NCBI RefSeq assembly: GCF_018437225.1
Contig: NZ_JAAMFI010000001.1
Coordinates: forward strand, 558,001 to 622,000
Direction of reading: 5' to 3'
Origin: Fructobacillus papyriferae
GTDB lineage: Bacteria > Bacillota > Bacilli > Lactobacillales > Lactobacillaceae
DNA length: 64,000 nucleotides
In this document: piece by piece, positions 53,152 to 60,488 of the stretch
Numbering within the stretch: position 1 is the first letter of the stretch
Layout of the letters: the number at the start of each line of letters is the position of its first letter
The notes under the pieces: generated by a model
What the model was told of the DNA's origin: nothing
What the model saw: only the letters and a program-made list of their open reading frames with translations
The model's database searches: none
Translations under genes and position numbers: made by a program

Positions 53152-53176
53152 AGTATAATTTTGGTAACGCTTACTT
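53152..53176 (-). promoter_or_regulatory. gntK promoter with cre site
   Basis: TATACT (-10) at 53157-53152 on the minus strand, preceded by a cre at 53161-53176 (TTGGTAACGCTTACTT on the plus strand) that matches WTGNNARCGNWWWCAW at 15 of 16 positions. It overlaps the -35/-10 spacer, where CcpA would repress. Confidence 0.65.
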
Positions 53177-53187
53177 TATCTAACAAA

Positions 53188-53221
53188 CAAAAAGCTCCCG
53201 CGTTTGGTGGGGAGCTTTTGA
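53188..53221 (-). terminator. Terminator after gnd
   Basis: AAAAGCTCCCC ... GGGAGCTTTTTG hairpin on the minus strand, 14 bases after the gnd stop; separates gnd from gntK. Confidence 0.85.
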
Positions 53222-53234
53222 CTGTTTTTCGAAA

Positions 53235-54146
53235 TTACTTGCTTGCTGAGTCCATTGCGTGACCACCGAAGCCGTTACGCAAAGCAGAAACAACCTTTCC
53301 AGTAAACGTGTCTTCTTGCAATGAACGGTAACGCATCGCAAGTGACAAGTAGATAACTGGAGCAGGAACTTCCAAGTCAAGTGATTCTTCGACCGTCCAC
53401 TTACCTTCACCAGATGAGTGCATGCGACCAGAAATTGCTGACAACTTAGGGTCCTTGGCGAATTGTTCTTCGATCAATTCCATCAACCATGAACGGACAA
53501 CAGAACCGTTGTTCCAAAGCTTAGCAACGGCTTCGTAGTCGTAGTCGAATTGTGAAGCTTCCAATACTTCGAAACCTTCGGCGATGGCTTGCATCATACC
53601 GTATTCGATTCCGTTGTGGACCATCTTCAAGTAGTGACCTGAGCCAAGGCGACCCGTGTACAAGTAACCGTCCTTTTGGGCGATTGATTCGAACAAAGGT
53701 TCCAAGGTCTTCCATGCTTCGGCGTTGTCGCCACCGATCATGAAGTTACCACCGTTACGGGCACCTGACATTCCACCAGACGTACCAGCATCGAACAAGT
53801 TGATACCAGCAGCAGTCGTGCGCTTGTTTTGTTCCAAGTTGTCCTTGTAGTTTGAGTTTCCACCATCGATGATGATGTCGCCCTTGTCCATCTTTTCGAT
53901 CAACGTGTCGATCGTTGAGTTCGTTGGCTTACCAGCTGGTACCATTACCCAAACAACCTTTGGTGATGGCAACTTAGCAAGCATGTCATCAAGTGAGTTC
54001 ACACCTTCAACCTTGTCTGAGTATGCATCTGCTTCTGCGACAAAGTCCTTGTTCAAATCAAATGCAACAACTTCGTGGCCATTGTCAACGGCGTTCTTAA
54101 CCAAGTTAAGACCCATCTTTCCAAGACCGATCATGGCAAACTTCAT
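53235..54146 (-). CDS. gnd: 6-phosphogluconate dehydrogenase, short (GndA/YqeC-like) type
   Basis: 303 residues from the ATG at 54146 (AGAGG 7-8 bases upstream). FAMIGLGKMGLNLVKN (about 3-18, NAD(P)-binding GxGxxG), DGGNSNYKDN (about 93), GTSGGMSGARNGGNFMIGG (about 116), GSGHYLKMVHNGIEYGMMQAIAEGFEVL (cited in parts, catalytic Lys near 177). The length is that of the roughly 300-residue, often NAD-using class rather than the 470-residue enzyme. It makes ribulose-5-phosphate, CO2 and reduced cofactor in the phosphoketolase route. Divergent from the RpiR regulator. Confidence 0.95.
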   Translation of the reverse strand: MKFAMIGLGKMGLNLVKNAVDNGHEVVAFDLNKDFVAEADAYSDKVEGVNSLDDMLAKLPSPKVVWVMVPAGKPTNSTIDTLIEKMDKGDIIIDGGNSNYKDNLEQNKRTTAAGINLFDAGTSGGMSGARNGGNFMIGGDNAEAWKTLEPLFESIAQKDGYLYTGRLGSGHYLKMVHNGIEYGMMQAIAEGFEVLEASQFDYDYEAVAKLWNNGSVVRSWLMELIEEQFAKDPKLSAISGRMHSSGEGKWTVEESLDLEVPAPVIYLSLAMRYRSLQEDTFTGKVVSALRNGFGGHAMDSASK

Positions 54147-54191
54147 GTGTATTACCTCTTTTATCAAATATCTTTATTTACTACGCTTCCT

Positions 54192-54220
54192 ATTATATGA
54201 AAAACATTTTCAGAACACAA
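54192..54220 (-). promoter_or_regulatory. gnd promoter containing RpiR operator copy 1
   Basis: TTGTGT (54220-54215), 17-bp spacer, TATAAT (54197-54192) on the minus strand. The spacer holds the perfect inverted repeat TGAAAA-ACA-TTTTCA at 54198-54212. Confidence 0.75.
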
Positions 54221-54228
54221 GCTATAAA

Positions 54229-54257
54229 TTGAAAATAACTTTCATCTTCTGTATAGT
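54229..54257 (+). promoter_or_regulatory. rpiR-type regulator promoter containing operator copy 2
   Basis: TTGAAA (54229-54234), 17-bp spacer, TATAGT (54252-54257). TGAAAATAACTTTCA at 54230-54244 overlaps the -35 and matches operator copy 1, with centres 32 bp apart. Confidence 0.75.
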
Positions 54258-54280
54258 AAACATAACAAAGGACGTTAACT

Positions 54281-55144
54281 ATGAAAGAAAGCACCGCACG
54301 GGTCATCTTTGCCCAACTTGGCAAGGGACCCAACAATTATAATCAAACCGAACAAAAACTGGTCGACTACATCTCAGACAACCTCGATCAGGCAGCCGAA
54401 GACACGATCCAATCGATGGCTCAAAAAGCCAACGTATCCGCCGCATCGATTTCGCGCTTTGTCAAAAAAATCGGTTTTTCCTCTTACCGCGATTTTTCGG
54501 TCGCCTTAGCCTCTTATCAGCAGGGAAAGGCACCACTCGACCTGTTTGGTGAAATTTTAGACGACGACAATACCGAAGCCATCAAGAAAAAAGTGTTCTC
54601 AGGTGCCCAAAATGCGCTAACCATGACCTCAGAAGCCCTTTCAGCCGAAATGTTAGATAAAGCCTTGTCTTGGCTCATCTCAGCCAAGCGGGTTGGCTTC
54701 TTTGGAATTGGCGGTTCCTCGATTGTCGCTTTTAACGCTTATCACAAATTCTTGCGTACCCCCATCGATGTCATCTCTCATCCAGACTATGATATCCAAC
54801 TCATGCAAGCCGTCAAATTAACACCCCAGGACACCGCTGTTGTCATCTCACACTCAGGGCGAAACGACGACACGCTCTTTTTAGCCCAAAAACTAAACGA
54901 ACACCAGGTTCCCTTCATCGCCATCACCTCTTTTGCTGACTCCCCCCTTGCACAAATGGCCGACATCGTCTTGCTCTCGCTTGCTGAAGAGGTCAATTAC
55001 CGCTCCGAATCAATGTCTTCTTTAATCGCACAATTAACGATTATCGACACCCTTTTCACCCTGACCGGATCCAAACTCCCAAAGGCCACGCAATCTGTTG
55101 TTGACACCATGCGTGACGTCATCGAAGGAACCAGAAGACAATAA
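54281..55144 (+). CDS. RpiR/MurR family transcriptional regulator
   Basis: 287 residues: N-terminal helix-turn-helix (about 20-90, TIQSMAQKANVSAASISRFVKKIGFSSYRDFS in parts) and a sugar-phosphate-binding SIS domain (about 120-260, VGFFGIGGSSIVAFNAYHKFL, AVVISHSGRNDDT). AAAGGA precedes the ATG. Divergent from gnd and near gntK-gntP, so it probably senses 6-phosphogluconate or a related sugar phosphate and regulates gnd and itself. In some Gram-positives such regulators are named GntR-like; that is inference here. Confidence 0.9.
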   Translation: MKESTARVIFAQLGKGPNNYNQTEQKLVDYISDNLDQAAEDTIQSMAQKANVSAASISRFVKKIGFSSYRDFSVALASYQQGKAPLDLFGEILDDDNTEAIKKKVFSGAQNALTMTSEALSAEMLDKALSWLISAKRVGFFGIGGSSIVAFNAYHKFLRTPIDVISHPDYDIQLMQAVKLTPQDTAVVISHSGRNDDTLFLAQKLNEHQVPFIAITSFADSPLAQMADIVLLSLAEEVNYRSESMSSLIAQLTIIDTLFTLTGSKLPKATQSVVDTMRDVIEGTRRQ

Positions 55145-55184
55145 AAAAAGACGCGCCCCACAATGTGGTCGCGTCTTTTTATTT
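55141..55184. terminator. Bidirectional terminator between rpiR-type gene and udk
   Basis: AAAAAAAGACGCG-ccccacaatgtggt-CGCGTCTTTTT hairpin between convergent genes. Confidence 0.9.
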
Positions 55185-55814
55185 TTAATCTTCTTTTTTC
55201 ACCATGGCAATCGCCTGGTTCATCAAAATGTCGATGGCGACATAGTTACCGCCACCTTCTGGAACGATGATATCAGCGTAGCGCTTGGTTGGTTCCACAA
55301 ATTGATTGTGCATGGGCTTGACCGTTGCCGTGTATTGTTCGATCACCCCTTCAACCGTTCGACCTCGTTCGTGCGTGTCTCGTTGAAGCCGACGAATAAA
55401 GCGAACATCATCATCGGTGTCGACATAGACTTTCAAATCCATCAACTCCCGAACGCGAGAATCATTAAAGAGCAACACCCCATCAACAATGACGACATCG
55501 CCAGGCTCAATGTGTGTTGTCTCTTTAGAACGTGTGTGCTCGGCATAATCATAAACCGGCGCATCGATTGCCTCTTGATGGATCAGCTTTTTTAAATCAG
55601 CCACAAAACGATCAACCTCGATTGAATCGGGATGGTCATAATTGGTCTTCATCCGCTCCTCCATTGGCTTAGCGGATTGATCTTTATAATAGACATCCTC
55701 TTGAAGCAAAATCGGGTTATTATCCGAAAGACGGGTAATCAACGCCCTCGAAACAGTGGTCTTACCCGAACCAGAACCACCTGCAATCCCAATCAAAAAC
55801 GGTTTCTTAGCCAC
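55185..55814 (-). CDS. udk: Uridine kinase
   Basis: 209 residues from a GTG at 55814. An ATG four codons upstream lies before the Shine-Dalgarno GGAGG, which is 5 bases from the GTG, and the family begins with K-K-P-F-L-I-G-I-A-G-G, supporting GTG. Walker A GIAGGSGSGKTTVSRAL (about 8-24), VYYKDQS, NYDHPDSIE (about 60), DVVIVDGVLLFND (about 106). Phosphorylates uridine and cytidine in pyrimidine salvage. Monocistronic. Confidence 0.95.
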   Translation of the reverse strand: MAKKPFLIGIAGGSGSGKTTVSRALITRLSDNNPILLQEDVYYKDQSAKPMEERMKTNYDHPDSIEVDRFVADLKKLIHQEAIDAPVYDYAEHTRSKETTHIEPGDVVIVDGVLLFNDSRVRELMDLKVYVDTDDDVRFIRRLQRDTHERGRTVEGVIEQYTATVKPMHNQFVEPTKRYADIIVPEGGGNYVAIDILMNQAIAMVKKED

Positions 55815-55898
55815 AATAGCCTCCATACATCACGTACGCTGTCTGTCCAAAAAAATTCTCATTTCATCCATTGTACGTGATTTTCTATACAAAAACCA

Positions 55899-55927
55899 GT
55901 AAAAAAAAGACGACCTTTCGTCGTCTG
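55899..55927 (-). terminator. Terminator after the MFS gene
   Basis: AGACGAC-gaaag-GTCGTCT stem and eight T on the minus strand, a few bases after the stop. Confidence 0.85.
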
Positions 55928-55932
55928 TTGGC

Positions 55933-57279
55933 TTACTTTTTGGATTTAATGCGGCTCGCCAAGAAATAGCCCGTTAATGGGACCAAAACAAACCAAGCGG
56001 CCGTCAAGTTCAGCGCCGAACCGTAACTGTGTTCCTGATGGAAGAAGCCGATTAAGAGACCGGCTAGCAAAATGGACAAAGCCCCGATCAACTGACGCAT
56101 GGTCGTGATAATGGCTGTTCCGTGAGAAATCAAATGCTTTGGTAGCGCGTTGGACGCTGCGGTCACGGCCGGCATCATGATGAAGGCGTTACCTCCTTCA
56201 AGCATCATGGCACCCAGGATGGCAAGCAAGAGGAACTTCGTCCCAAAGACGGCCAAGAACAGGTAACCTAAAAGCATCATCGAGGATCCAATGTAAACCA
56301 GAGGACGAAGCCCGATTTGCCCAAGAAGCCGGCCTGCTTTTGGATTTAGAAAGGACAGGAAGACCGCGCCTGGAATCATCAAAAGGCCGGACCAAATTGG
56401 GGCTAATAAGAAAACTTTTTGGAAGTACAAGGGCATGATCACAGTGGCCGTAATCAATCCGGAATATGACATCCCCGTCAGCAACATGGCTGGCAAGTAG
56501 CCCCGGTGCTCAAAAACACGCAGATCCAAGAAAGGATTGTCCATCTTCAATTGGCGAATCACAAAGATGACCAACAGCAAGAGCGAAACAATTAGCGTGA
56601 CGATCAACGTCCATGACCAACCCTTTGCTGGCAAGATCGAAACAGTGTACAAGATTCCAGCAAAGCCAATCAGCAAAAAGGCCGATAAGAAATCAAAATC
56701 CCGCTTGTTTAATTGATGCGTATTTTGAATTTGCTTTTGCATGAAAAGAATCAGGCCAAGCAAGACCACAAAGAAAAAGGCAAAGAGCAAGCGCCAGGTC
56801 CCAAATTGCAAGACGATACCAGACACGATTGGACCAACGGCCAAAGCCGATGACATCACCAGCCCAACGGCCCCCATGGCAATCCCGCGATCTTCTTTAT
56901 TCGTGTTCTCCATGATGACGGCTTGGTAAGTTGGAAAGAGCGCCCCAACAGCCACCCCTTCGAGCAAGCGACCGACAATCACGCCCAAAAAGTTTGGGGT
57001 CACCATTGCAATAGCAGTCCCGACTAAGAAAACAGCCACAATTAAGTTCAGTAACTTCTTCAAATGCAGATTATCAAGCAGCCATGGCGAAAGGGGCATC
57101 ACCAAAGTCATCGCCACCATGAAACCAGACGTTACCCACTGAACGGCAGCGGCATCGATGCCAAACTGCTTCATCAAAATCGGGTAAGCCGTCGTCATCG
57201 TCGATTGGGAAATCGACATGGTAAAAGAAATCATTAATAACACCAAGGAAAATGGTGAAAGAAAACGTATATTTTTCAA
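55933..57279 (-). CDS. MFS transporter, DHA2 (EmrB/QacA) drug-efflux type
   Basis: 448 residues. The start is taken as TTG at 57279, 8 bases after GGAGG; an earlier TTG codon overlaps that site. About 14 membrane helices. Motif A-like PLSPWLLDNLHLKKLLNLIV (about 67), motif C-like SSALAVGPIVSGIVLQFGTWRLLFAF (about 148), and an N-terminal helix with MISFTMSISQSTMTTAYPILMKQFGID. Probably proton-driven multidrug or metabolite export; substrate unknown. Single gene. Confidence 0.85.
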   Translation of the reverse strand: MKNIRFLSPFSLVLLMISFTMSISQSTMTTAYPILMKQFGIDAAAVQWVTSGFMVAMTLVMPLSPWLLDNLHLKKLLNLIVAVFLVGTAIAMVTPNFLGVIVGRLLEGVAVGALFPTYQAVIMENTNKEDRGIAMGAVGLVMSSALAVGPIVSGIVLQFGTWRLLFAFFFVVLLGLILFMQKQIQNTHQLNKRDFDFLSAFLLIGFAGILYTVSILPAKGWSWTLIVTLIVSLLLLVIFVIRQLKMDNPFLDLRVFEHRGYLPAMLLTGMSYSGLITATVIMPLYFQKVFLLAPIWSGLLMIPGAVFLSFLNPKAGRLLGQIGLRPLVYIGSSMMLLGYLFLAVFGTKFLLLAILGAMMLEGGNAFIMMPAVTAASNALPKHLISHGTAIITTMRQLIGALSILLAGLLIGFFHQEHSYGSALNLTAAWFVLVPLTGYFLASRIKSKK

Positions 57280-57361
57280 GAACCTAACCTCCAAAGACTA
57301 TCTTTGACTAGTTTAGCGGAGCTGGCACAAAAAGGCAATTACTTTATTTTCATTCTAAATA

Positions 57362-57396
57362 AAAAGAAGTAAATCCAAATTCGGTTCACTTCCCAG
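57362..57396 (-). terminator. Terminator after ccpA
   Basis: GGAAGTGAA ... TTTACTTC stem followed by TTTTTATTT on the minus strand. Confidence 0.6.
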
Positions 57397-57399
57397 CAC

Positions 57400-58407
57400 T
57401 TATTTTGTTGAATTTCTCTTAACCATCGTATAAGGCAGTAGCACTTGCTTTTCAGATAGATTTTCATGATCCATCAGTTTGGTTAGCATCCGCATGGCGA
57501 CCGCACCGATGTCATACTTTGGCTGATCGATGGACGACAATTCTGGCCGGGCTACCAGGGTGAAGGTAGTGTTATTAGCCGAAACGATCTCGACTTCTTC
57601 TGGCACATTGACTCCCCGATCCTGCAGGCCGTTCAAGACCCCCAAAGCCACCTCATCATCGTAAGCCACAACAGCGCTAGCCTTTGCCGCAATGACACCT
57701 GCCGCCATCTCTTGCCCGTCTTGATAAGAACGCGCACCAGTAAAAATCAACGACTCGTCTAAAATCTGACCGGATGTTTGCAAGGCTTCTTCATAACCTG
57801 CTCTACGATAATCGACATCAATGGCCCGATCCTTCGAACCAAGCACCAATGCCAGGCGCTCTTGTCCCTTTTTTAAGAAATGCTGACTGACTTCAAAAAA
57901 AGCTTTTTGGTAGTCGATGTTTACAGAAGGCAGCACCCGACCGTGGTCGACAGATCCGGCCAAAACGACGGGAACACCGGTTGCCTGAATAGCGGACAAC
58001 ACTTCGTCTGACAGCTGGCTACCCATAAAAATCAGGCCATCGATCTGCTTATCAGCCAAATTTTTGACAGCCGTTAGCGCTCGTTTCGGGTCATCATCCG
58101 TATTGGTCAACAACACATCATACTGGTACATGTTGGCCACGTCATCAATGCCACGTGTTAATTCCGAGTAAAATAAGTTGGTCATATCTGGCATGACGAC
58201 CCCAACCGTTGTGGTCTTTTTTGAGGCAAGTCCACGGGCCACGGCGTTTGGCCGGTAGCCAAGGTCTTTGATGGCCGCTAAGACTTTATCACGAGTGGCT
58301 GGTCGAACGTTGTCCGAGCCGTTAACAACTCGTGAAACCGTCGCCAAAGAAACGCCAACTGCTGCGGCAACATCGTAAATTGTAGCGTTTTTCTTTTCGT
58401 CGACCAT
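57400..58407 (-). CDS. ccpA: Catabolite control protein A
   Basis: 335 residues, LacI/GalR family. Helix-turn-helix ATIYDVAAAVGVSLATVSRVVNG (cited in parts) and hinge RPNAVARGLASKKTTTVGVVMPD are close to consensus CcpA. The core has DMTNLFYSELTRGIDDVANMYQYDVLL and VSANNTTFTLVARPELSSIDQP. With HPr-Ser-P it binds cre sites. AGAGG precedes the ATG. A near-perfect cre lies between its promoter and start codon, so it is self-regulated, and another sits at gntK. Confidence 0.95.
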   Translation of the reverse strand: MVDEKKNATIYDVAAAVGVSLATVSRVVNGSDNVRPATRDKVLAAIKDLGYRPNAVARGLASKKTTTVGVVMPDMTNLFYSELTRGIDDVANMYQYDVLLTNTDDDPKRALTAVKNLADKQIDGLIFMGSQLSDEVLSAIQATGVPVVLAGSVDHGRVLPSVNIDYQKAFFEVSQHFLKKGQERLALVLGSKDRAIDVDYRRAGYEEALQTSGQILDESLIFTGARSYQDGQEMAAGVIAAKASAVVAYDDEVALGVLNGLQDRGVNVPEEVEIVSANNTTFTLVARPELSSIDQPKYDIGAVAMRMLTKLMDHENLSEKQVLLPYTMVKRNSTK

Positions 58408-58424
58408 CGTTTCAATCCTCTTTT

Positions 58425-58438
58425 TGAAAGCGCTTTAT
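58425..58438 (-). promoter_or_regulatory. cre site in the ccpA leader
   Basis: TGAAAGCGCTTTAT matches TGWAARCGYTWNCW at 13 of 14 positions. It lies about +6 to +19 from the predicted start point, suited to roadblock repression. Confidence 0.8.
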
Positions 58439-58449
58439 TACTGAAATTT

Positions 58450-58478
58450 ATCATAGCAAAAAAAGCGCCCTGTCGCAA
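58450..58478 (-). promoter_or_regulatory. ccpA promoter
   Basis: TTGCGA (58478-58473), 17-bp spacer, TATGAT (58455-58450) on the minus strand. The promoter overlaps the terminator hairpin of the upstream sprT-like gene. Confidence 0.7.
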
Positions 58479-58495
58479 ATAACGGAACGCTTTTG
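58458..58495 (-). terminator. Terminator after the SprT-like gene
   Basis: AAAAGCGttCC ... GGgCGCTTTTTTT hairpin on the minus strand, ending the recG-plsX-acpP-sprT stretch. Confidence 0.65.
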
Positions 58496-58531
58496 ACTCG
58501 AACAAAAAAATTGATCGAAAGGCGATCTTGC

Positions 58532-59047
58532 CTATCCTAAATCACTTTCTAAATGTAAACGGCCACGACACTGGCCACAGCGATAGCGCCTGACGTCGAT
58601 TCGTCGAACGCGCTCGATCAGATGACCATTATCGCAGCGATACCGGTACTTTTTGTTCATCTGACGCCGGTTGCCAATATCCGGTGCATAACGCGAACCA
58701 CCGACCGCCGCAAGCAGGTGCTTAAAATCCTGCTGTCGATGTTGATAGCCGCGCCCAGCCAAATGCAAATGATAATGGCAGAGCTCATGCTTGATAATCG
58801 CATCAAAATCGCTTCGATCGGCCATTTTTGGATTAAAATCCAAGTGATGGTCCGACAGATGATAGCGGCCCCCGGTCGTTTGCAACCGGTTATTATAAAC
58901 CGCTTGGTGCAAAAAAGGCTGCTGGAAGGCAGAAAGGGACACCGCCGCCACTCGCTTTTGTAAGGCGAGTTGTGCAGGTGTCCCAATCGTCTTTTGCCAA
59001 GCCATATGCGCTTGATTGACTGTCTTTTGCTTTTTTCTTTTGACCAT
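58532..59047 (-). CDS. SprT-like zinc metalloprotease-domain protein
   Basis: About 171 residues. The HExxH motif is in IIKHELCHYHLHLAGRGYQHR, followed by a C-terminal zinc ribbon with a CDNGH and a CGQC pair. RLQTTGGRYHLSDHHLDFNPKM is characteristic of the SprT/YdcK family. Start uncertain: the ATG at 59047 has AAGGAAGGG somewhat far upstream (about 15-19 bases); ATGs at 59113 (overlapping acpP) and 59005 are also possible. Role unknown; eukaryotic relatives cut DNA-protein crosslinks. Confidence 0.85.
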   Translation of the reverse strand: MVKRKKQKTVNQAHMAWQKTIGTPAQLALQKRVAAVSLSAFQQPFLHQAVYNNRLQTTGGRYHLSDHHLDFNPKMADRSDFDAIIKHELCHYHLHLAGRGYQHRQQDFKHLLAAVGGSRYAPDIGNRRQMNKKYRYRCDNGHLIERVRRIDVRRYRCGQCRGRLHLESDLG

Positions 59048-59093
59048 GGGTCGAGCGGATTGCTTCCCTTCCTTCTTAAAAAAGGAAAAGGCG

Positions 59094-59351
59094 TTACTTC
59101 GACTTCGACTCATGTGCATAAATATAGTCCGTGACCTTATTCAACGATGTCAACTCGTCCAAATCCTCGTCTGGAATTTCAATATCGAATTCGTCTTCCA
59201 CTTCCACAACGAGTTCGACAACATCGATCGAGTCGGCGCCGATTTCTTTTACAAAATCGTGATCCCCTTGAATCTTGTCTTTCGACACCTCGAAGCGTTT
59301 GGCTACTTCGTCTTCGAGTTTTGCATAAATCTGCTCTTTCGATAAGGCCAT
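59094..59351 (-). CDS. acpP: Acyl carrier protein
   Basis: 85 acidic residues. The phosphopantetheine serine is in GADSIDVVELVVEVEDEF (Ser at about residue 41; the common form is DSLD). It carries growing acyl chains in fatty acid and phospholipid synthesis. It follows plsX by 64 bases; rnc and the fab genes that often follow are not here. GAGGAG precedes the ATG. Confidence 0.95.
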   Translation of the reverse strand: MALSKEQIYAKLEDEVAKRFEVSKDKIQGDHDFVKEIGADSIDVVELVVEVEDEFDIEIPDEDLDELTSLNKVTDYIYAHESKSK

Positions 59352-59415
59352 TGTTCTCTCCTCAAGCTAAATCAAATCGAACTAATACTACCACAAAATG
59401 AAGGCCTTGCGGTAT

Positions 59416-60447
59416 TTATTTTGCGTTCTTTTTTACCTTCATCTTGTCGGCGTTTTCCTTGATGAAGTCAGTCGTCTTTTGAACCAAGTTCTCTTCGACC
59501 ATCTTTTGAATCTGGCCCATGGAGTTGGCCACCGCCGTCGCTTTGGCAGAACCGTGCGTCTTAACAACCGGTGCCTTGACACCAAGGACGACGGCCCCAC
59601 CATTTTCGTTAAAGTCCAACTTGTGCTTCAACGAACGCAGGGCTGGCTTCAGCAAAAGCGCACCCAAGATACCACGAATTCCAGAAGCCTTGATGGATTC
59701 CTTAATTTGCCCCATCATCGTCAAGGCCGTTCCCTCAATGGCCTTTAACGTAGCATTTCCAGAAAAGCCGTCAGCCACAACCACATCAGCCGTGCCATCC
59801 ATGATTTCACGGGCTTCAACGTTTCCTAAGAAGTTGAAGGCTTCCGTGTCCTTCATTAATTGATGGGCGGCCTTGTGGACGTCATCACCCTTATCCTCTT
59901 CGCCACCGTTGTTCAACAGGCGAACACGTGGATTTGAAATTCCCATGACAGATTCTGCATAGAAAGTTCCCAAGATCCCGTATTGGTAAAGGTGGGAAGG
60001 TTTGTTTTCAGCGTTGGCACCCAAGTCCATAAAGACGAACTCGTCGCTTTTTTCGCCAAAGCTTGGGAAGGCCGTTGCCAAAGCAGGACGCTCCACGCCA
60101 CGGATGCGACCGACAATAAAGATCGCAGAAGCCAAAATAGCCCCTGTGTTACCCGCTGAGAAGAAGGCATCCGCTTCCCCGTTTTTAACGGCCGTTGCAG
60201 CACGAACCATGGAAGAATCCGGCTTGTTTTTCATTGCCTTAACAGGCTCTTCGCCCATTTCGATTTCTTCTGTCGTGGGCACCAAAGTCAACCGGTCCAT
60301 GTTTTGGATCAAAGGCTTGACCTTTGCTTCCGTTCCGAACAACAAGAATTCCAATTCAGGGTATCGGTCACGGGCAAGCTCAACACCCTTTACAATTTCG
60401 TCTGGGGCATAATCGCCACCCATCGCATCAATCGCAATCTTAATCAC
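59416..60447 (-). CDS. plsX: Phosphate acyltransferase PlsX
   Basis: 343 residues starting at GTG (GGAG 7 bases upstream). KIAIDAMGGDYAPDEIVKG at the N-terminus, GNTGAILASAIFIVGRIRGVERPALA (cited in parts, about 99), DLGANAENKPSHLYQYG (about 138) and DVVVADGFSGNATLKAIEGTA (about 228) are diagnostic. PlsX turns acyl-ACP into acyl-phosphate for PlsY. Between recG and acpP, as in most Firmicutes. Confidence 0.96.
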   Translation of the reverse strand: MIKIAIDAMGGDYAPDEIVKGVELARDRYPELEFLLFGTEAKVKPLIQNMDRLTLVPTTEEIEMGEEPVKAMKNKPDSSMVRAATAVKNGEADAFFSAGNTGAILASAIFIVGRIRGVERPALATAFPSFGEKSDEFVFMDLGANAENKPSHLYQYGILGTFYAESVMGISNPRVRLLNNGGEEDKGDDVHKAAHQLMKDTEAFNFLGNVEAREIMDGTADVVVADGFSGNATLKAIEGTALTMMGQIKESIKASGIRGILGALLLKPALRSLKHKLDFNENGGAVVLGVKAPVVKTHGSAKATAVANSMGQIQKMVEENLVQKTTDFIKENADKMKVKKNAK

Positions 60448-60488
60448 AACAAATCTCCTTCGAGTCTTTCTTTAACTATAAAACATTA

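Noticed and set aside
55814-55826. ATG at 55826 as the udk start
   Set aside because: The only good Shine-Dalgarno lies after that ATG and serves the GTG at 55814, where the family's N-terminus begins.
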